Program-made: the position numbers and the translations under genes
Assembly: GCA_902788345.1 (NCBI GenBank)
Contig: CADAJP010000006.1
Location: 1-64,000, forward strand
Length of the DNA stretch: 64,000 bases
Direction of reading: 5' to 3'
Origin: an uncultured bacterium
GTDB lineage: Bacteria; Cyanobacteriota; Vampirovibrionia; Gastranaerophilales; Gastranaerophilaceae
Shown here: positions 24,292-34,453 of the stretch, in pieces
Layout of the letters: each line of letters starts with the position of its first letter
Numbering within the stretch: the first letter of the stretch is position 1
The notes under the pieces: model-generated
What the model saw: the letters and a program-made list of their open reading frames with translations, nothing else
Told to the model about the DNA's origin: nothing
Databases searched by the model: none

Positions 24292-25101
24292 ATGAAAAAG
24301 TTATTTACGGATAGATATAAATTTGGCGGAATATTTGTAATTTTATTTGCTTCGTTATCCCTATTAATGAGTGGATGCGGCAAAAAAGAATCTGAGGATA
24401 TTTCTTTTGATGCCCCTCCAAGCAGAACTGTTTCAGCTTCTGTGAATTTGGATGTGGAAGATGATTTTGTCATGGATAACAGGATTGCAGCCGCAAATAC
24501 AAAGAGACCGAAAAGCTACAGAACAACCCGTCAGGCCATTAATGAAACTAATGCCGAATTAGAAGATAATTTTGGTAAAATGGTTACTTACGAAGTATCT
24601 TATATGGGCAGAGCAAATCCGTTTATGCCTTTAGGAGAAGAAATGGAATATAAAAATGCCCGTTCCTCTGCAATTTCTGAAGCAAATGCGAAAAATAGAG
24701 AAATATTCAGAATAAAGAAGCTGCAGAATGTTTCTGTCAGAGAGGCTGATGATATAAGTCCTTATTCATTCAATTTGCCGGTTCCTCCGACATCTCCTGG
24801 GCCTTCAAATTCTGCAGTAGCAAGAATTACAAAAACAAAAGTTGTAGGTATTATGTATAACGACAAGAGTCCTTCAGCAATTATAAATGTCGATAATAAG
24901 GATTATCTTGTTAGACCGGGTGATAAAATTATCGGTCAGGAATATATTGTGACTAAAATTAATCCGACTTGGGTTACGGCAGCTATGGGCTCGAATGTAT
25001 ATTCTGCGGCAATCGGCGAGCTGTTTTCTAAAGACGGTATAAATGAAAACCAAACTGATATATATGATTTGAAAAACAGATTTGGCGGAAGAAAAATTTA
25101 A
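24292..25101 (+). CDS. PilP-like lipoprotein of the type IV pilus/secretin system
   Basis: 269 residues. A lipoprotein signal peptide ends in LMSGC (lipidated C29). A disordered middle is followed by a C-terminal domain of about 80 residues (VVGIMYNDKSPSAIINVDNKDYLVRPGDKI in outline) resembling the PilP/GspC homology region that docks inner-membrane parts to the secretin. It is followed 18 bp later by the secretin gene, which supports this. pilM, pilN and pilO do not precede it; cdaA does, after 250 bp with nothing recognisable. Confidence 0.75.
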   Translation: MKKLFTDRYKFGGIFVILFASLSLLMSGCGKKESEDISFDAPPSRTVSASVNLDVEDDFVMDNRIAAANTKRPKSYRTTRQAINETNAELEDNFGKMVTYEVSYMGRANPFMPLGEEMEYKNARSSAISEANAKNREIFRIKKLQNVSVREADDISPYSFNLPVPPTSPGPSNSAVARITKTKVVGIMYNDKSPSAIINVDNKDYLVRPGDKIIGQEYIVTKINPTWVTAAMGSNVYSAAIGELFSKDGINENQTDIYDLKNRFGGRKI

Positions 25102-25119
25102 TAATAATCAGGAGCAAAT

Positions 25120-27009
25120 ATGAAAAATAAATTAAGAGAGAAAGTTATTGCAAGTTTAATATTACTTGTTTTTGCAATCAGTAATACTACCATGGTTATT
25201 GCGGCGGACTTGGGGATGCCTATTGTAAGAACGCAAAATCCGGTTACAACTCTGGATATAAACTCTGAAGTTCAACTGAAGAACGGTGATTCTTTAGTAA
25301 ATTTGAGTTTGCGTGATGCTGATATCAAGCAGGTTTTGAGAATGTTTGCCGATCAGGCCGGCATGAATATCATATTTGCACCGTCTGTTTCAGGTACTGT
25401 AACAATGGATATGGTAAATATCTCTTTGAGCAGAGCTCTTGATTTGGTGATGGCTACAAATAATCTTACATATCGTATAAAGGCGAATACTCTTATTATT
25501 GCCGGTAAGGATGAAGAATTTGATTTGGGCGGAATGTCAAAAGACATTATTCTGTTACCTGTAAAATATGTAAGTGCAAAATCAATCGCTGATTTCTTAA
25601 ATAAAAATATTTTCAGCAAAAAAGGTATAAATCCCGGGGTTTCAACAAAACCTGTTGCAACAGTAAACCCTGCGATGAATGAATTAATGATAATAGGTAC
25701 GCGTGAGGATGCATTAATTGCTCAGCGTATAATAGAACAATTTGATAAAAAGCCTCAAATTGTCAGTTTTAAAGTAAACCACGTTACTCCGGCGGAGATG
25801 GCTAATTTAATATGCAGTTCTCTTATTCCGTCTTTCATGACTTCTGATGATGAAGGTTCAGGCGGTGGAGAGGCTACAGGTGGAGCTGCAGGTGTTCCGA
25901 CAGGATTTGCTTCTGATACTGCAAGCTCTTCATCTTCAAGTACCAGCAGCTTCAGCAGTTCTTCATCAAGTTCCTCCGGCGGCAGCGGCGGTGAAGGTAT
26001 ATCTATCGGCGGCGGTACTTTGGTTTGTTCTATAGATCAAAAAACTGACGAAAAAGATGTAGGTTCTTTGCCGTTTAAAAATTTAACCGTAACATATTTC
26101 CCTACACTTGGTACTATTCAGATAATTGGCGGTTCTGAATCACAGATTGAAATGATTAGAGATTATATAACAGCAAATGATATTAAATCTCCTCAGGCAT
26201 ATTTAGAAGTTCAGATTGTAACATTATCCGAATCCGGCCGTAAACAGTTTGATAATACGTGGAAATATGTATCTACCAATTTCTCATTCAATGCTAATGA
26301 AGGCGGTTTGGGTACGGCAAATCCTATATTCTTAACAGGTCATGGCTACACCGAACCAAATACATCAGGTTCGGGTTCTCAAAATCCTGTAACTTATGCA
26401 AGAATTCATAATGCTATAAATCTTACATATTCAATGAATTATCTTATTGAAAACGGAAAAGGACGTGTACTCGCAAATCCTAGAGTATTACTTACTAATG
26501 GTCAACAGTCTACTATAGACTTGACTTCAGACTATGTATCAAAAGTAACATCTCAATATTTGGATTCTACCGGTACGGGTTCTTCTCAGGTTCAAAAAGA
26601 TTATGATATTCAAAGTGATAACGGTATAAAAGTTACAATAACTCCGTTTATCAGTCCTGACGGTTATGTAACTTTGGACATCAGTCCGGAATACAGTCAG
26701 ATTAAAGAACAGGTTTATTCAGGCAGTGAAACGGGTAATAAAGATTTAGCTGCAACATTACTTCAAAGAAGAAATTTGGAATTGAAGGGTATAAGAATTA
26801 AAGACGGAGAAACTTTGGTTATCGGTGGTTTAATTCAGGAAACTGAAAGTAAAACGACAACAAAGATACCTTTCTTAGGTGATATACCAATCTTGGGTGT
26901 ACTCTTCAGAAGTACTGATACTCAGAGAGAAAAAGAAGAAATGATTATAATGTTAACTCCTCAGATTCTTATAGATACCGAAGATGCAAAAGATGAGGCT
27001 ACATTATAG
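25120..27009 (+). CDS. pilQ: Type IV pilus secretin (PilQ/GspD family)
   Basis: 629 residues with a signal peptide. An STN/N0-type domain (VNLSLRDADIKQVLRMFADQAGMNIIF, about 60-130) and N1-type repeats follow. There is a Ser/Gly low-complexity insert (about 247-297) and a C-terminal secretin pore (about 380-620) with GRVLANPRVLLTNG and the closing block TKIPFLGDIPILGVLFR. It forms the outer-membrane ring through which the pilus passes. Neighbours are the PilP-like lipoprotein and the assembly ATPase, so a pilus rather than a type II secretion role is favoured but not proven. Confidence 0.93.
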   Translation: MKNKLREKVIASLILLVFAISNTTMVIAADLGMPIVRTQNPVTTLDINSEVQLKNGDSLVNLSLRDADIKQVLRMFADQAGMNIIFAPSVSGTVTMDMVNISLSRALDLVMATNNLTYRIKANTLIIAGKDEEFDLGGMSKDIILLPVKYVSAKSIADFLNKNIFSKKGINPGVSTKPVATVNPAMNELMIIGTREDALIAQRIIEQFDKKPQIVSFKVNHVTPAEMANLICSSLIPSFMTSDDEGSGGGEATGGAAGVPTGFASDTASSSSSSTSSFSSSSSSSSGGSGGEGISIGGGTLVCSIDQKTDEKDVGSLPFKNLTVTYFPTLGTIQIIGGSESQIEMIRDYITANDIKSPQAYLEVQIVTLSESGRKQFDNTWKYVSTNFSFNANEGGLGTANPIFLTGHGYTEPNTSGSGSQNPVTYARIHNAINLTYSMNYLIENGKGRVLANPRVLLTNGQQSTIDLTSDYVSKVTSQYLDSTGTGSSQVQKDYDIQSDNGIKVTITPFISPDGYVTLDISPEYSQIKEQVYSGSETGNKDLAATLLQRRNLELKGIRIKDGETLVIGGLIQETESKTTTKIPFLGDIPILGVLFRSTDTQREKEEMIIMLTPQILIDTEDAKDEATL

Positions 27010-27030
27010 TATTTTAGAACAGTATAAAAA

Positions 27031-29106
27031 ATGAATGAAGTTATAACACGATTAAAAAACAGTATAGATAAAAAGGTTCTTGCAGCTGTTGATAAAGCAT
27101 CAATGGGTGAGTTGACTTTTGTGCCTATAAGTATAAAGCATGATCAAACAAGTCAAAAGGATTTTTTATTTGTTGCTGTTTGCCAAACTTCAGATAAAGA
27201 GAAAATCAATCAGATTTTAAAAAAATCTTTCAATAATCCTATTAAATTTATGAATATCGGTAAAGATGATATTATGGATTTATTAAAGGAGCTTGTCCCT
27301 TCGGATAAAATTGCCAAACCATCAGAATCTTCAAATGCCGAATCAAGTGATGATGACGGAAAATCTTCTAAAAAACCTAATCGTCAGGGTGTAAGACTTG
27401 GTGAAATTCTTAAAGAAAAAGGTGTAATAACAGAAATTCAACTGCAGGATGCTCTTGCTGAATCGAACAGAACCGGTGTTCCGATTGGTTCTACTTTGTA
27501 TGAAATGGGGTATATTACTCTGTTTGATTTGAAAAATGCATTAGGTGATCAGACAGGATATGAACTTGTTTCAACTGAAATGCTCGCAAATCAAAAAGAA
27601 TTTGTTAATATATTACCGGAGGATTTTATAAGAGCAAACTCTGTTATACCGATTACTTCTGATGGCAGAATGTTAACTGTCGGTGTTTTAAAACCTTTAA
27701 AACAAGATATTTTAAAAGCTATAATTTATTTAACGGGGCAAAATCCAAAACAATTATTAATGACTCACTATGAGTTTAATAATTCATTGGAAACTTTCTT
27801 TTCCCGTCATAAAAAACAAACACAGAAAATCATTGAAGAAATCAAAGCTGAAAATCTTGGAGTTGAAGAAGGTGAATCACTTTCTGAACAGTTGGATAAC
27901 GAGCTTTTAAATTCAACAGGTGCGGTTGCAAAATTCGTAAATCAGATTATTACAACGGCTATTGATAACAAAGTTTCCGATATTCACATAGAACCTCGTT
28001 TGGGCGGTTATATTGTCAGATACAGAAAAGACGGTATGCTTCAAAAAACCATTGATATTCCGGATAAAGCTGAATCAATGGTTATCACGCGTTTTAAGGT
28101 CTTATCAAGAATGAATATTGCAGAACAAAGGCGTCCTCAGGATGGTACGTTCTCAATGCCGTATAACAATATTAATTACGACTTTCGTATAAATACACTG
28201 CCTGTTTCAGGAAAAGAAAAAGTCTGTATCCGTGTACTTGCTCCTGCTGTCAGCCTTAAATCAGAGGATAAGCAAATAAGGCTTGTCGGTGCTGATATGA
28301 AAGATATTAACAAAATAACAAGAATGGTATCCTGTCCGAACGGTATTATTTTGACATCAGGGCCTACTGGTTCAGGTAAAACAACAACCTTATATTCAAT
28401 TTTAAAAAGTCTTAATGATGAATCCGTAAATATTACGACAATTGAAGACCCTATAGAAATTAAATTAGACGGTATAAATCAGTCGCAGGTTAATGTCAAA
28501 GCGGGTATTACTTTCGCTTCGTGTATGAGAGCTATACTTCGTCAGGACCCTGATATTATTCTTGTCGGTGAAATTCGTGACTATGAAACATTAGAAACAG
28601 CTATTTCAGCTGCACTAACAGGTCACTTGGTATTAAGTACCGTTCACACAAACTCTGCAGCTGCTACTGTTACCCGTTTGATTGAAATGGGTGCAAAGGA
28701 TTATTTGGTTTCATCAACTTTATCAGGTGTAATTGCACAACGTCTTGTAAGAAAATTGTGTGATGATTGTAAACAGGAATATCATTGCACAAGAGAAGAA
28801 GCTATGAAGGTTACTCTAAAGGAAGATGAAATCCAAAAACTGATGGAAACTCCTATATACAAGGCTGTAGGATGTAACCATTGTCAATTCCACGGTTTCA
28901 AGGGCAGACTTGGTGTATATGAAATCATGCCTATAACCAAAGAAATCAAAAAACTTATTGCTCAGGGTGCGCACGACCTTGAAATCGAAGAATGTGCGGT
29001 TGCAAACGGTATGGATACACTTCACAGTGCTTGTTATAAACATATTATGAACGGTTATACAACAATTGATGAGTTTGTCAGAGTATTAGGTTTGGCGGGC
29101 GAATAG
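27031..29106 (+). CDS. pilB: Type IV pilus extension ATPase (PilB/GspE)
   Basis: 691 residues. The N-terminal MshEN-type domain has LGEILKEKGVITEIQLQDAL, then a hexameric ATPase with Walker A GPTGSGKTT (about 444-452), Asp box IEDPIE, Walker B ILVGEIRD and the His box TVHTN. A tetracysteine zinc site (CDDC near 577-580 and CNHC near 614-617) is typical of PilB/GspE. It powers pilin polymerisation on the cytoplasmic face. It lies directly before pilC, with one base between stop and start. A Ser/Asp/Lys linker (about 95-125) separates a less conserved N-terminal segment. Confidence 0.95.
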   Translation: MNEVITRLKNSIDKKVLAAVDKASMGELTFVPISIKHDQTSQKDFLFVAVCQTSDKEKINQILKKSFNNPIKFMNIGKDDIMDLLKELVPSDKIAKPSESSNAESSDDDGKSSKKPNRQGVRLGEILKEKGVITEIQLQDALAESNRTGVPIGSTLYEMGYITLFDLKNALGDQTGYELVSTEMLANQKEFVNILPEDFIRANSVIPITSDGRMLTVGVLKPLKQDILKAIIYLTGQNPKQLLMTHYEFNNSLETFFSRHKKQTQKIIEEIKAENLGVEEGESLSEQLDNELLNSTGAVAKFVNQIITTAIDNKVSDIHIEPRLGGYIVRYRKDGMLQKTIDIPDKAESMVITRFKVLSRMNIAEQRRPQDGTFSMPYNNINYDFRINTLPVSGKEKVCIRVLAPAVSLKSEDKQIRLVGADMKDINKITRMVSCPNGIILTSGPTGSGKTTTLYSILKSLNDESVNITTIEDPIEIKLDGINQSQVNVKAGITFASCMRAILRQDPDIILVGEIRDYETLETAISAALTGHLVLSTVHTNSAAATVTRLIEMGAKDYLVSSTLSGVIAQRLVRKLCDDCKQEYHCTREEAMKVTLKEDEIQKLMETPIYKAVGCNHCQFHGFKGRLGVYEIMPITKEIKKLIAQGAHDLEIEECAVANGMDTLHSACYKHIMNGYTTIDEFVRVLGLAGE

Positions 29107-29107
29107 T

Positions 29108-30337
29108 ATGGTAAGTTACAATTATACCGGTTATAAAAACGGTACAAATGAAATAATAAAGGGTAAGGTCGAAGCAGAGAATATGCGTGAGGCAAGAAGT
29201 GCCATACGCAATATGGGCTTTATTCCTACATCAATTGTTGAAGAAGCATCTTCAGGCGGGAAAAAAGATAAATCGAAAAAAAGTATATTAACCGGTAAGA
29301 TGCCAAAACTCGGGCTTCATGATTTGATAGAATTTACATCAACGCTTCAGATTTTATCGGCGGCAGGTATTCCTATTATTGAGTCTTTATTGTTCGTTGA
29401 GAATGACGCGGCAAAACTTAAAATCCGTCAGGTTGCAGGTGAGTTAAGGCGACAAATTATGAACGGCGGAACTTTTGCCGGAACGATTGCAAAATATCCT
29501 GAACAATTCGGACATGTATATATTGGTCTTGTTAAAACAGGTGAAGATGCCGGTGAACTTGAAAAAACACTCGATCGTTTATTAGAGCTTTTGAATAAAC
29601 AGGCTGATACAAGGTCAAAGGTTATCGGAACTTTGATGTATCCAATGTTCGTAATTTTGCTGGCTGCGTTTATTGTCGTAGTTATGCTTGTGTTCGTATT
29701 CCCTGTATTTAAAGATATGTTCGACCAAATGGGTATGGAGCTTCCTTGGATTACAAGAGTGTTGATGGAAATGGGCTTATGGATGAAGAAAAACTGGATG
29801 GCAATACCGATAGGTTTTATTGCGTTCATTTCCTTCTGTGGTTTCTTAATGAGATGGAAACCGACCAGATGGAGAATTGATGATTTGGTTTTAAAAATTC
29901 CGGTATTAACCCTTTTAATTCAGTATTCAAACTTTTCAAACTTTTTGTCTGTCATGCAGGTTGCGTATGATGCGGGTGTTCCTATTTTGGAATGTTTGTA
30001 TCTTGCAAATTTAACCTTGTCTAATCATACACTGGAGTTAAGGGTAGAGGAAGCAACTACAAAAATCCAACAAGGTCAGCATTTGTCGGCAGCTTTGCGT
30101 GCTACAAGAACAATGCCTAAAATGATTTTGTTTATGATTGCAACAGGTGAACAATCAGGTCGTTTGGGTGATATGTTAGGACAGGCAGTTAATTATATTG
30201 ATAAAGCACTCGATAATGTTATTGATATTATGACCAAGATGATTGAACCGATTATGCTTATTGTTATCGGTGCAATTGTATTCGTATTGGCAGCTGCATT
30301 ATACTTACCGTTGTTTGCTTCTTACATGGGTATGTAA
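29108..30337 (+). CDS. pilC: Type IV pilus inner-membrane platform protein (PilC/GspF)
   Basis: 409 residues with two repeated GspF cytoplasmic domains and three membrane segments. Seen: FTSTLQILSAAGIPIIESL and GEDAGELEKTLDRL in the first half, and LSVMQVAYDAGVPILECL and GEQSGRLGDML in the second. The N-terminal FIPTSI segment binds the ATPase in relatives. It converts ATPase motion into pilin extraction. It ends the PilP-like/secretin/PilB/PilC cluster. No retraction ATPase (pilT) follows; the next genes are on the other strand. Confidence 0.95.
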   Translation: MVSYNYTGYKNGTNEIIKGKVEAENMREARSAIRNMGFIPTSIVEEASSGGKKDKSKKSILTGKMPKLGLHDLIEFTSTLQILSAAGIPIIESLLFVENDAAKLKIRQVAGELRRQIMNGGTFAGTIAKYPEQFGHVYIGLVKTGEDAGELEKTLDRLLELLNKQADTRSKVIGTLMYPMFVILLAAFIVVVMLVFVFPVFKDMFDQMGMELPWITRVLMEMGLWMKKNWMAIPIGFIAFISFCGFLMRWKPTRWRIDDLVLKIPVLTLLIQYSNFSNFLSVMQVAYDAGVPILECLYLANLTLSNHTLELRVEEATTKIQQGQHLSAALRATRTMPKMILFMIATGEQSGRLGDMLGQAVNYIDKALDNVIDIMTKMIEPIMLIVIGAIVFVLAAALYLPLFASYMGM

Positions 30338-30347
30338 AAAAATAAGA

Positions 30348-30674
30348 TTATTTATTCAAAAGTTTTATATATCTTTTGTAATCTTTTCCCCAGTCTTTAA
30401 TGCTTGTGATAACAGGGTTAAGAGTGTAGCCAATATTGGTGAGAGTGTATTCTGATTTGTTTGTTGAAGATTCTTTTGTCAGCAAACCGTCTTGTTCCAA
30501 TTCTTTCAATTTAGCTGAAAGAACTTTTTGGGTTACTCCTTTTAATGATTTTTTTAATTCGCTGAATCTTTTTGTACCCGTCATTAGTTCAGAAATAATA
30601 AGAATTTTCCATTTACATCCTGTCATTCTTATGGTTACTTCAAGCGGATTTTTTGGTAAATCTTTTATATCCAT
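30348..30674 (-). CDS. HxlR-family transcriptional regulator
   Basis: 108 residues of a winged helix with the HxlR family pattern: MTGCKWKILIISELMTGTKRFSELKKSLKGVTQKVLSAKLKELEQDGLL, then the wing. The single Cys (in TGCKW) sits where some members sense electrophiles or redox. Members usually act as dimers on nearby promoters. It lies 2 bp after aroB in the same direction, so it is probably co-transcribed with aroK-aroB, an unusual partner set; its target is unknown. Confidence 0.88.
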   Translation of the reverse strand: MDIKDLPKNPLEVTIRMTGCKWKILIISELMTGTKRFSELKKSLKGVTQKVLSAKLKELEQDGLLTKESSTNKSEYTLTNIGYTLNPVITSIKDWGKDYKRYIKLLNK

Positions 30675-30676
30675 AT

Positions 30677-31756
30677 TTATATTCCTGTTAATACTTTTAT
30701 TTGTTCTGTTGTAAGCATTTCTTCCTGTACGGAAGCATAGCTGTCTGCTAAAATGTAGTGAATACCTTTGTGTGTGGATTTTTTATCTTCATCCATAATT
30801 GAGATAATTTTATTTTTATCGTATTTTGGCATTTCAGTATAGCCGTATTTTGATAATATGTCTTCGCATAAAAATTTGTATTCTTTGTCTATTTTCCCAA
30901 GTGTGTATGCAAGGTTTATTGCAAATAGTATTCCGTATGCCACACATTCACCGTGGGTATATTTTCTGTAATTTGTGAAGGTTTCAAGAGCGTGGGCGTA
31001 TGTGTGTCCGTAGTTTAGTATTCGTCTTAAACCATTCTCTTTTTCATCTTTATTAACTACCGATATTTTTAATTTTACGCACATTTTAATAAGTTCAAGT
31101 AAGGTCAAAGTGTCTTTGTTGAGGACTTTTGTGTAGTTTTCGGACAAAAAATTCATAAGGTTGATAGGTTCTTCGCATTGACAACTTTTTTCAATAAATG
31201 CGTATTTTAATACTTCCCCTAAACCGCTGTTATACTGGCGTTTGTCCAGAGTTTTTAAAAAGTTTACATTTATAAAAACTTCATCCGGCTGGTAAAATGC
31301 TCCGATAAGATTTTTCCCGTATTTAGTATTTATTGCGGTTTTTCCTCCGACAGAACTGTCTGTGCATGCAAGCAGTGTTGTCGGAATTTGAATATATTTA
31401 ATTCCACGCATATATGTGGATGCGACAAAACCTGAAATATCCCCGACAACTCCTCCGCCGATTGCTATAATTGCATCATTTCTTTTTAGTTTACAACGGA
31501 GGGCAAAGTCCATTATTTTTTCATAGTTTTTAAAATTCTTTTCTTTTTCGCCGTCTTTTAGTATAAATGTTCTTTCTTTTGGGAAATTAAGAATTTTGCC
31601 GTATAAAGAATGTACTTTTTTACTGATTACAACAATATAATTGTTATCTTTAAGAGTTTCGCATACGATATCTTTCAATAAAGAAATTTCTTTATTGTTT
31701 ATGTGAATTTGGTATTCCTTTTTGTTTTCAGAAACTTCTACTTTTAGCAGACACAT
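30677..31756 (-). CDS. aroB: 3-dehydroquinate synthase
   Basis: 359 residues. The NAD-binding GGGVVGD block, DSSVGGKTAIN, and metal-binding His in HGECVAYG and NYGHTYAHALE are all present. It cyclises DAHP to 3-dehydroquinate, the second shikimate pathway step. The frame overlaps the end of aroK by 13 nt, indicating coupling. It is close to the family's usual 350-370 residues. Confidence 0.96.
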   Translation of the reverse strand: MCLLKVEVSENKKEYQIHINNKEISLLKDIVCETLKDNNYIVVISKKVHSLYGKILNFPKERTFILKDGEKEKNFKNYEKIMDFALRCKLKRNDAIIAIGGGVVGDISGFVASTYMRGIKYIQIPTTLLACTDSSVGGKTAINTKYGKNLIGAFYQPDEVFINVNFLKTLDKRQYNSGLGEVLKYAFIEKSCQCEEPINLMNFLSENYTKVLNKDTLTLLELIKMCVKLKISVVNKDEKENGLRRILNYGHTYAHALETFTNYRKYTHGECVAYGILFAINLAYTLGKIDKEYKFLCEDILSKYGYTEMPKYDKNKIISIMDEDKKSTHKGIHYILADSYASVQEEMLTTEQIKVLTGI

Positions 31757-32244
31757 TTTATAATCTCCGAAACTATTTCATCTGTATTTTTATTATCCGT
31801 TATTACTGTATATGTGGCAAGTTTGTAATTTTTCTCCCTGATGTTTATAAGTTCAGAAATTTTTTCAATCGTCATATTGTTTTTTAATAAAGGTCTTGTT
31901 TGGTCGTTTTTTATTCTTTCTATAATGCTTTGCGGTGAAGTTTGCAAATATATGATATTTGTTTTATTTAAAAGCATATTTTGTATTTTTTTATTTTCAA
32001 AAGCACCGCCTCCAAGGGAAATAATAGTATTTTCCGGCTTGAATATTTGTTTAAGTGTTTCATATTCGCAATTCCTGAAATATGATTCTCCTAATGTTTC
32101 AAATATTTCGGAAACAGATTTTTGTTCATTTTTTTCAATACATTCATCTAAATCAGAAAAACTGCACAAAAGTTTCTGCGCAAGCATTCTGCCTGCAGTA
32201 GTTTTCCCCGCTCCCATCATACCTGTTAAAATGATTGTTTCCAT
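31744..32244 (-). CDS. aroK: Shikimate kinase
   Basis: 166 residues: P-loop GMMGAGKTTAGRMLA, shikimate-binding DLDE (S-D-L-D-E) and GGGAF, and lid Arg in TRPLL. It phosphorylates shikimate in aromatic amino acid synthesis. First gene of an aroK-aroB-hxlR transcript on the minus strand; aroK-aroB adjacency is common in bacteria. Confidence 0.95.
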   Translation of the reverse strand: METIILTGMMGAGKTTAGRMLAQKLLCSFSDLDECIEKNEQKSVSEIFETLGESYFRNCEYETLKQIFKPENTIISLGGGAFENKKIQNMLLNKTNIIYLQTSPQSIIERIKNDQTRPLLKNNMTIEKISELINIREKNYKLATYTVITDNKNTDEIVSEIIKCVC

Positions 32245-32385
32245 ATTCCTATTTTATAAAATATGTGTTAAAATATCAATATACTACACTCACGGATAAT
32301 TCATTCATTTGGATTATGACTAAAATGGTTATATGTCATACAATAGGATTGACTTATAATAAACTTTTATTAAAAGGAAGAAGTA

Positions 32386-33786
32386 ATGCACAAGAGTTTT
32401 AGTATAGTATTAGCAATTATGTTGTCAGTAAGCATTGTATCTCCAATGGCTTACGGTTTCACAAATCCGCTGAAATCATATAATTTATATGAAGATGTTC
32501 ATAAAGATTATAAAGATAATCCTGATCGTGAAACTGTAATGGGAGAAATGTTTTACAGCCAAAACGGATTGAATAAACAGGGAAAAGACTCCAATGCTGA
32601 TGCGAATCGTAAAACTCCCCCTAAAGCTAATCCTACCGCAGAAAATGGAGGATTAAACGAAAAAATTGAAGAAGTGCAGGTCGAAATTCCTAAAAGAAGG
32701 AATGAGTATTTAAGAGAATCTGCGCAGAAAAAATACGCTCCTGCCGGTGCCGCAAGATGGACAGAAGGAGATGATACTTTTTATAAAAATCCGGATTTGG
32801 AAAGTATTAAAGCGAAATACCGCGCAAGTAATTTCGCGGGATGTATGCAGGAATGTGAAGCATATGTAAGACTTCATCCGAATGATACATTGGCTTTTTA
32901 TTATCTTGCAATGTGCTATTCTAAAGCAGATGACAAGGATAATGCCATAAGAGCATATGAAAAAGTTATATCATTAAATGCAAACCCAATGATTGTAAAA
33001 TATGCTACAAACGGTCGTAATTGTGTTATAAAAACAACAGTTCCTCAGGTTGAAGATGATAAAGATTTATCCCCTGAGGATAAGGAAAAATCAGAATTAA
33101 AATGTTTTGAAAATGTAAATGAACCGGAATTATTGTATCCGTACAGAGATGTTGCAAAAAATATAGAAATGACTCCGGTTGATCCGCAAGTATTGATAAA
33201 CAGAAATATAAACAGCTTACAGCAAAGACTTGCTCCGCCTCCACCTAAAGAAACGGCAAATGCCGGTGATAAGAAAGGTAAAGGCGATAAACCTCAAATT
33301 CAGTTACCGTTCGGAACTCAGGATTCTGCGTTGGATGAATTTATCAGGGCTCCGTATGGCAGCGGTATGTCCCCTGAACTTGAAAAACAATATAAACAAA
33401 TTCAACTTAAAGAATTCCAGCAAAATCTCAATAATGGTAATAATGTTGAAGAAAATCCGGGTAAATATTTCCAAAACCTGAGAAATTTAAGAAAAATGAT
33501 TGATAAAAAATCCGAGTCAGAAAGTATAAAAATTGCAATGGCTGATGAAGATGAACTGAAAAATTTTTTCAACAGTCCCGAATATATCCAGCAAAAAAAA
33601 GAAATGGATCAGATTAGGATGATGTTTGGCGACTATAAGTCAGAAAACGGAAGTAATGATTTAATGGATATAATTCCTGCTTTGAGCCAGGGAAATGAAA
33701 AACTTTCTCCACAGGCTATGCAAATGATGATGATGCAATCTGTAATGCCCGATATTGTAAATATTGACGGGAATAATTCATTCTAA
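32386..33786 (+). CDS. Secreted TPR-containing protein, function unknown
   Basis: 466 residues. A signal peptide (MHKSFSIVLAIMLSVSIVSPMAYG) is followed by a polar region. There are one to two TPR units near 145-200 (FAGCMQECEAYVRLHPNDTLAFYYLAMCYSKADDKDNAIRAYEKVI in outline), a proline-rich stretch (APPPPKE, about 285), and a Gln/Met/Asn-rich C-terminus. It probably acts in the periplasm. AAGGAAG precedes the ATG. It is followed 5 bp later by another TPR gene, so the two likely work together. Only two Cys pairs are present and no enzyme motif was recognised. Confidence 0.72.
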   Translation: MHKSFSIVLAIMLSVSIVSPMAYGFTNPLKSYNLYEDVHKDYKDNPDRETVMGEMFYSQNGLNKQGKDSNADANRKTPPKANPTAENGGLNEKIEEVQVEIPKRRNEYLRESAQKKYAPAGAARWTEGDDTFYKNPDLESIKAKYRASNFAGCMQECEAYVRLHPNDTLAFYYLAMCYSKADDKDNAIRAYEKVISLNANPMIVKYATNGRNCVIKTTVPQVEDDKDLSPEDKEKSELKCFENVNEPELLYPYRDVAKNIEMTPVDPQVLINRNINSLQQRLAPPPPKETANAGDKKGKGDKPQIQLPFGTQDSALDEFIRAPYGSGMSPELEKQYKQIQLKEFQQNLNNGNNVEENPGKYFQNLRNLRKMIDKKSESESIKIAMADEDELKNFFNSPEYIQQKKEMDQIRMMFGDYKSENGSNDLMDIIPALSQGNEKLSPQAMQMMMMQSVMPDIVNIDGNNSF

Positions 33787-33791
33787 AATGT

Positions 33792-34391
33792 ATGTCAGAT
33801 AACTATCAACAAGTAAAAGAAAATTTTTTGTCCGGGAAATTCAAAGGCTGTCGTGCTTTTTTTGAGGAAAATAATTATTATACGGAAGCAGGCTATTGTT
33901 ATTTGATATTAGACAAAATTGATAAAGCCAAAGAATGTTTCGAAAAATCCGTAAAAACAGATATTCGTGCTCATTGGGGGCTGCTTTTGATACAAATGAT
34001 ACTCGGTAAAATATCTATGGTGCCTACATATTTTGAAGTGAGAAACTTTCTTGAAATTGATTTAGATATTTTTATAACCTATTGTAAAGGTGATCTTGTT
34101 GAAAAAATAATAAAATATTGCGATTTTTTGGCTGTTTATAATTTAGAATGTTATAAATTTATCGGGAGAGCATTTTGGTCGCACGGGATAAAAACTCCGG
34201 CCATGTTCTTTTTAAACAGAGCAAAAGACAAACTGTATAATGACCCTGAATTACACTATTTGCTTGCATACATATACTATACGGAAGATAAAGAAATTCA
34301 AAAATGCAGAAAAGAAATCGACACCTGTTTGAATATTCTCCCTGCATATGCCCCGGCTATCGCATTAAAAGAAAAAATTAATATCATATAA
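33792..34391 (+). CDS. TPR-like cytoplasmic protein, function unknown
   Basis: 199 residues without a signal peptide, built of helical pairs resembling degenerate TPRs (YTEAGYCYLILDKIDKAKECFEKSVKTDIRAHWGLLLI, and later AMFFLNRAKDKLYNDPELHYLLAYIYY). Directly behind the secreted TPR gene. The pairing of a secreted and an apparently cytoplasmic TPR protein suggests assembly or chaperone-type roles, but nothing in the sequence names one. Confidence 0.65.
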   Translation: MSDNYQQVKENFLSGKFKGCRAFFEENNYYTEAGYCYLILDKIDKAKECFEKSVKTDIRAHWGLLLIQMILGKISMVPTYFEVRNFLEIDLDIFITYCKGDLVEKIIKYCDFLAVYNLECYKFIGRAFWSHGIKTPAMFFLNRAKDKLYNDPELHYLLAYIYYTEDKEIQKCRKEIDTCLNILPAYAPAIALKEKINII

Positions 34392-34453
34392 AGATTGTAT
34401 AAAATACACTTGATTTAATATGTTATTTAATGTAGAATAATATTACAATGAAT

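Noticed and set aside
29428..29829. 133-codon minus-strand ORF
   Set aside because: Antisense shadow of pilC, which is clearly coding.
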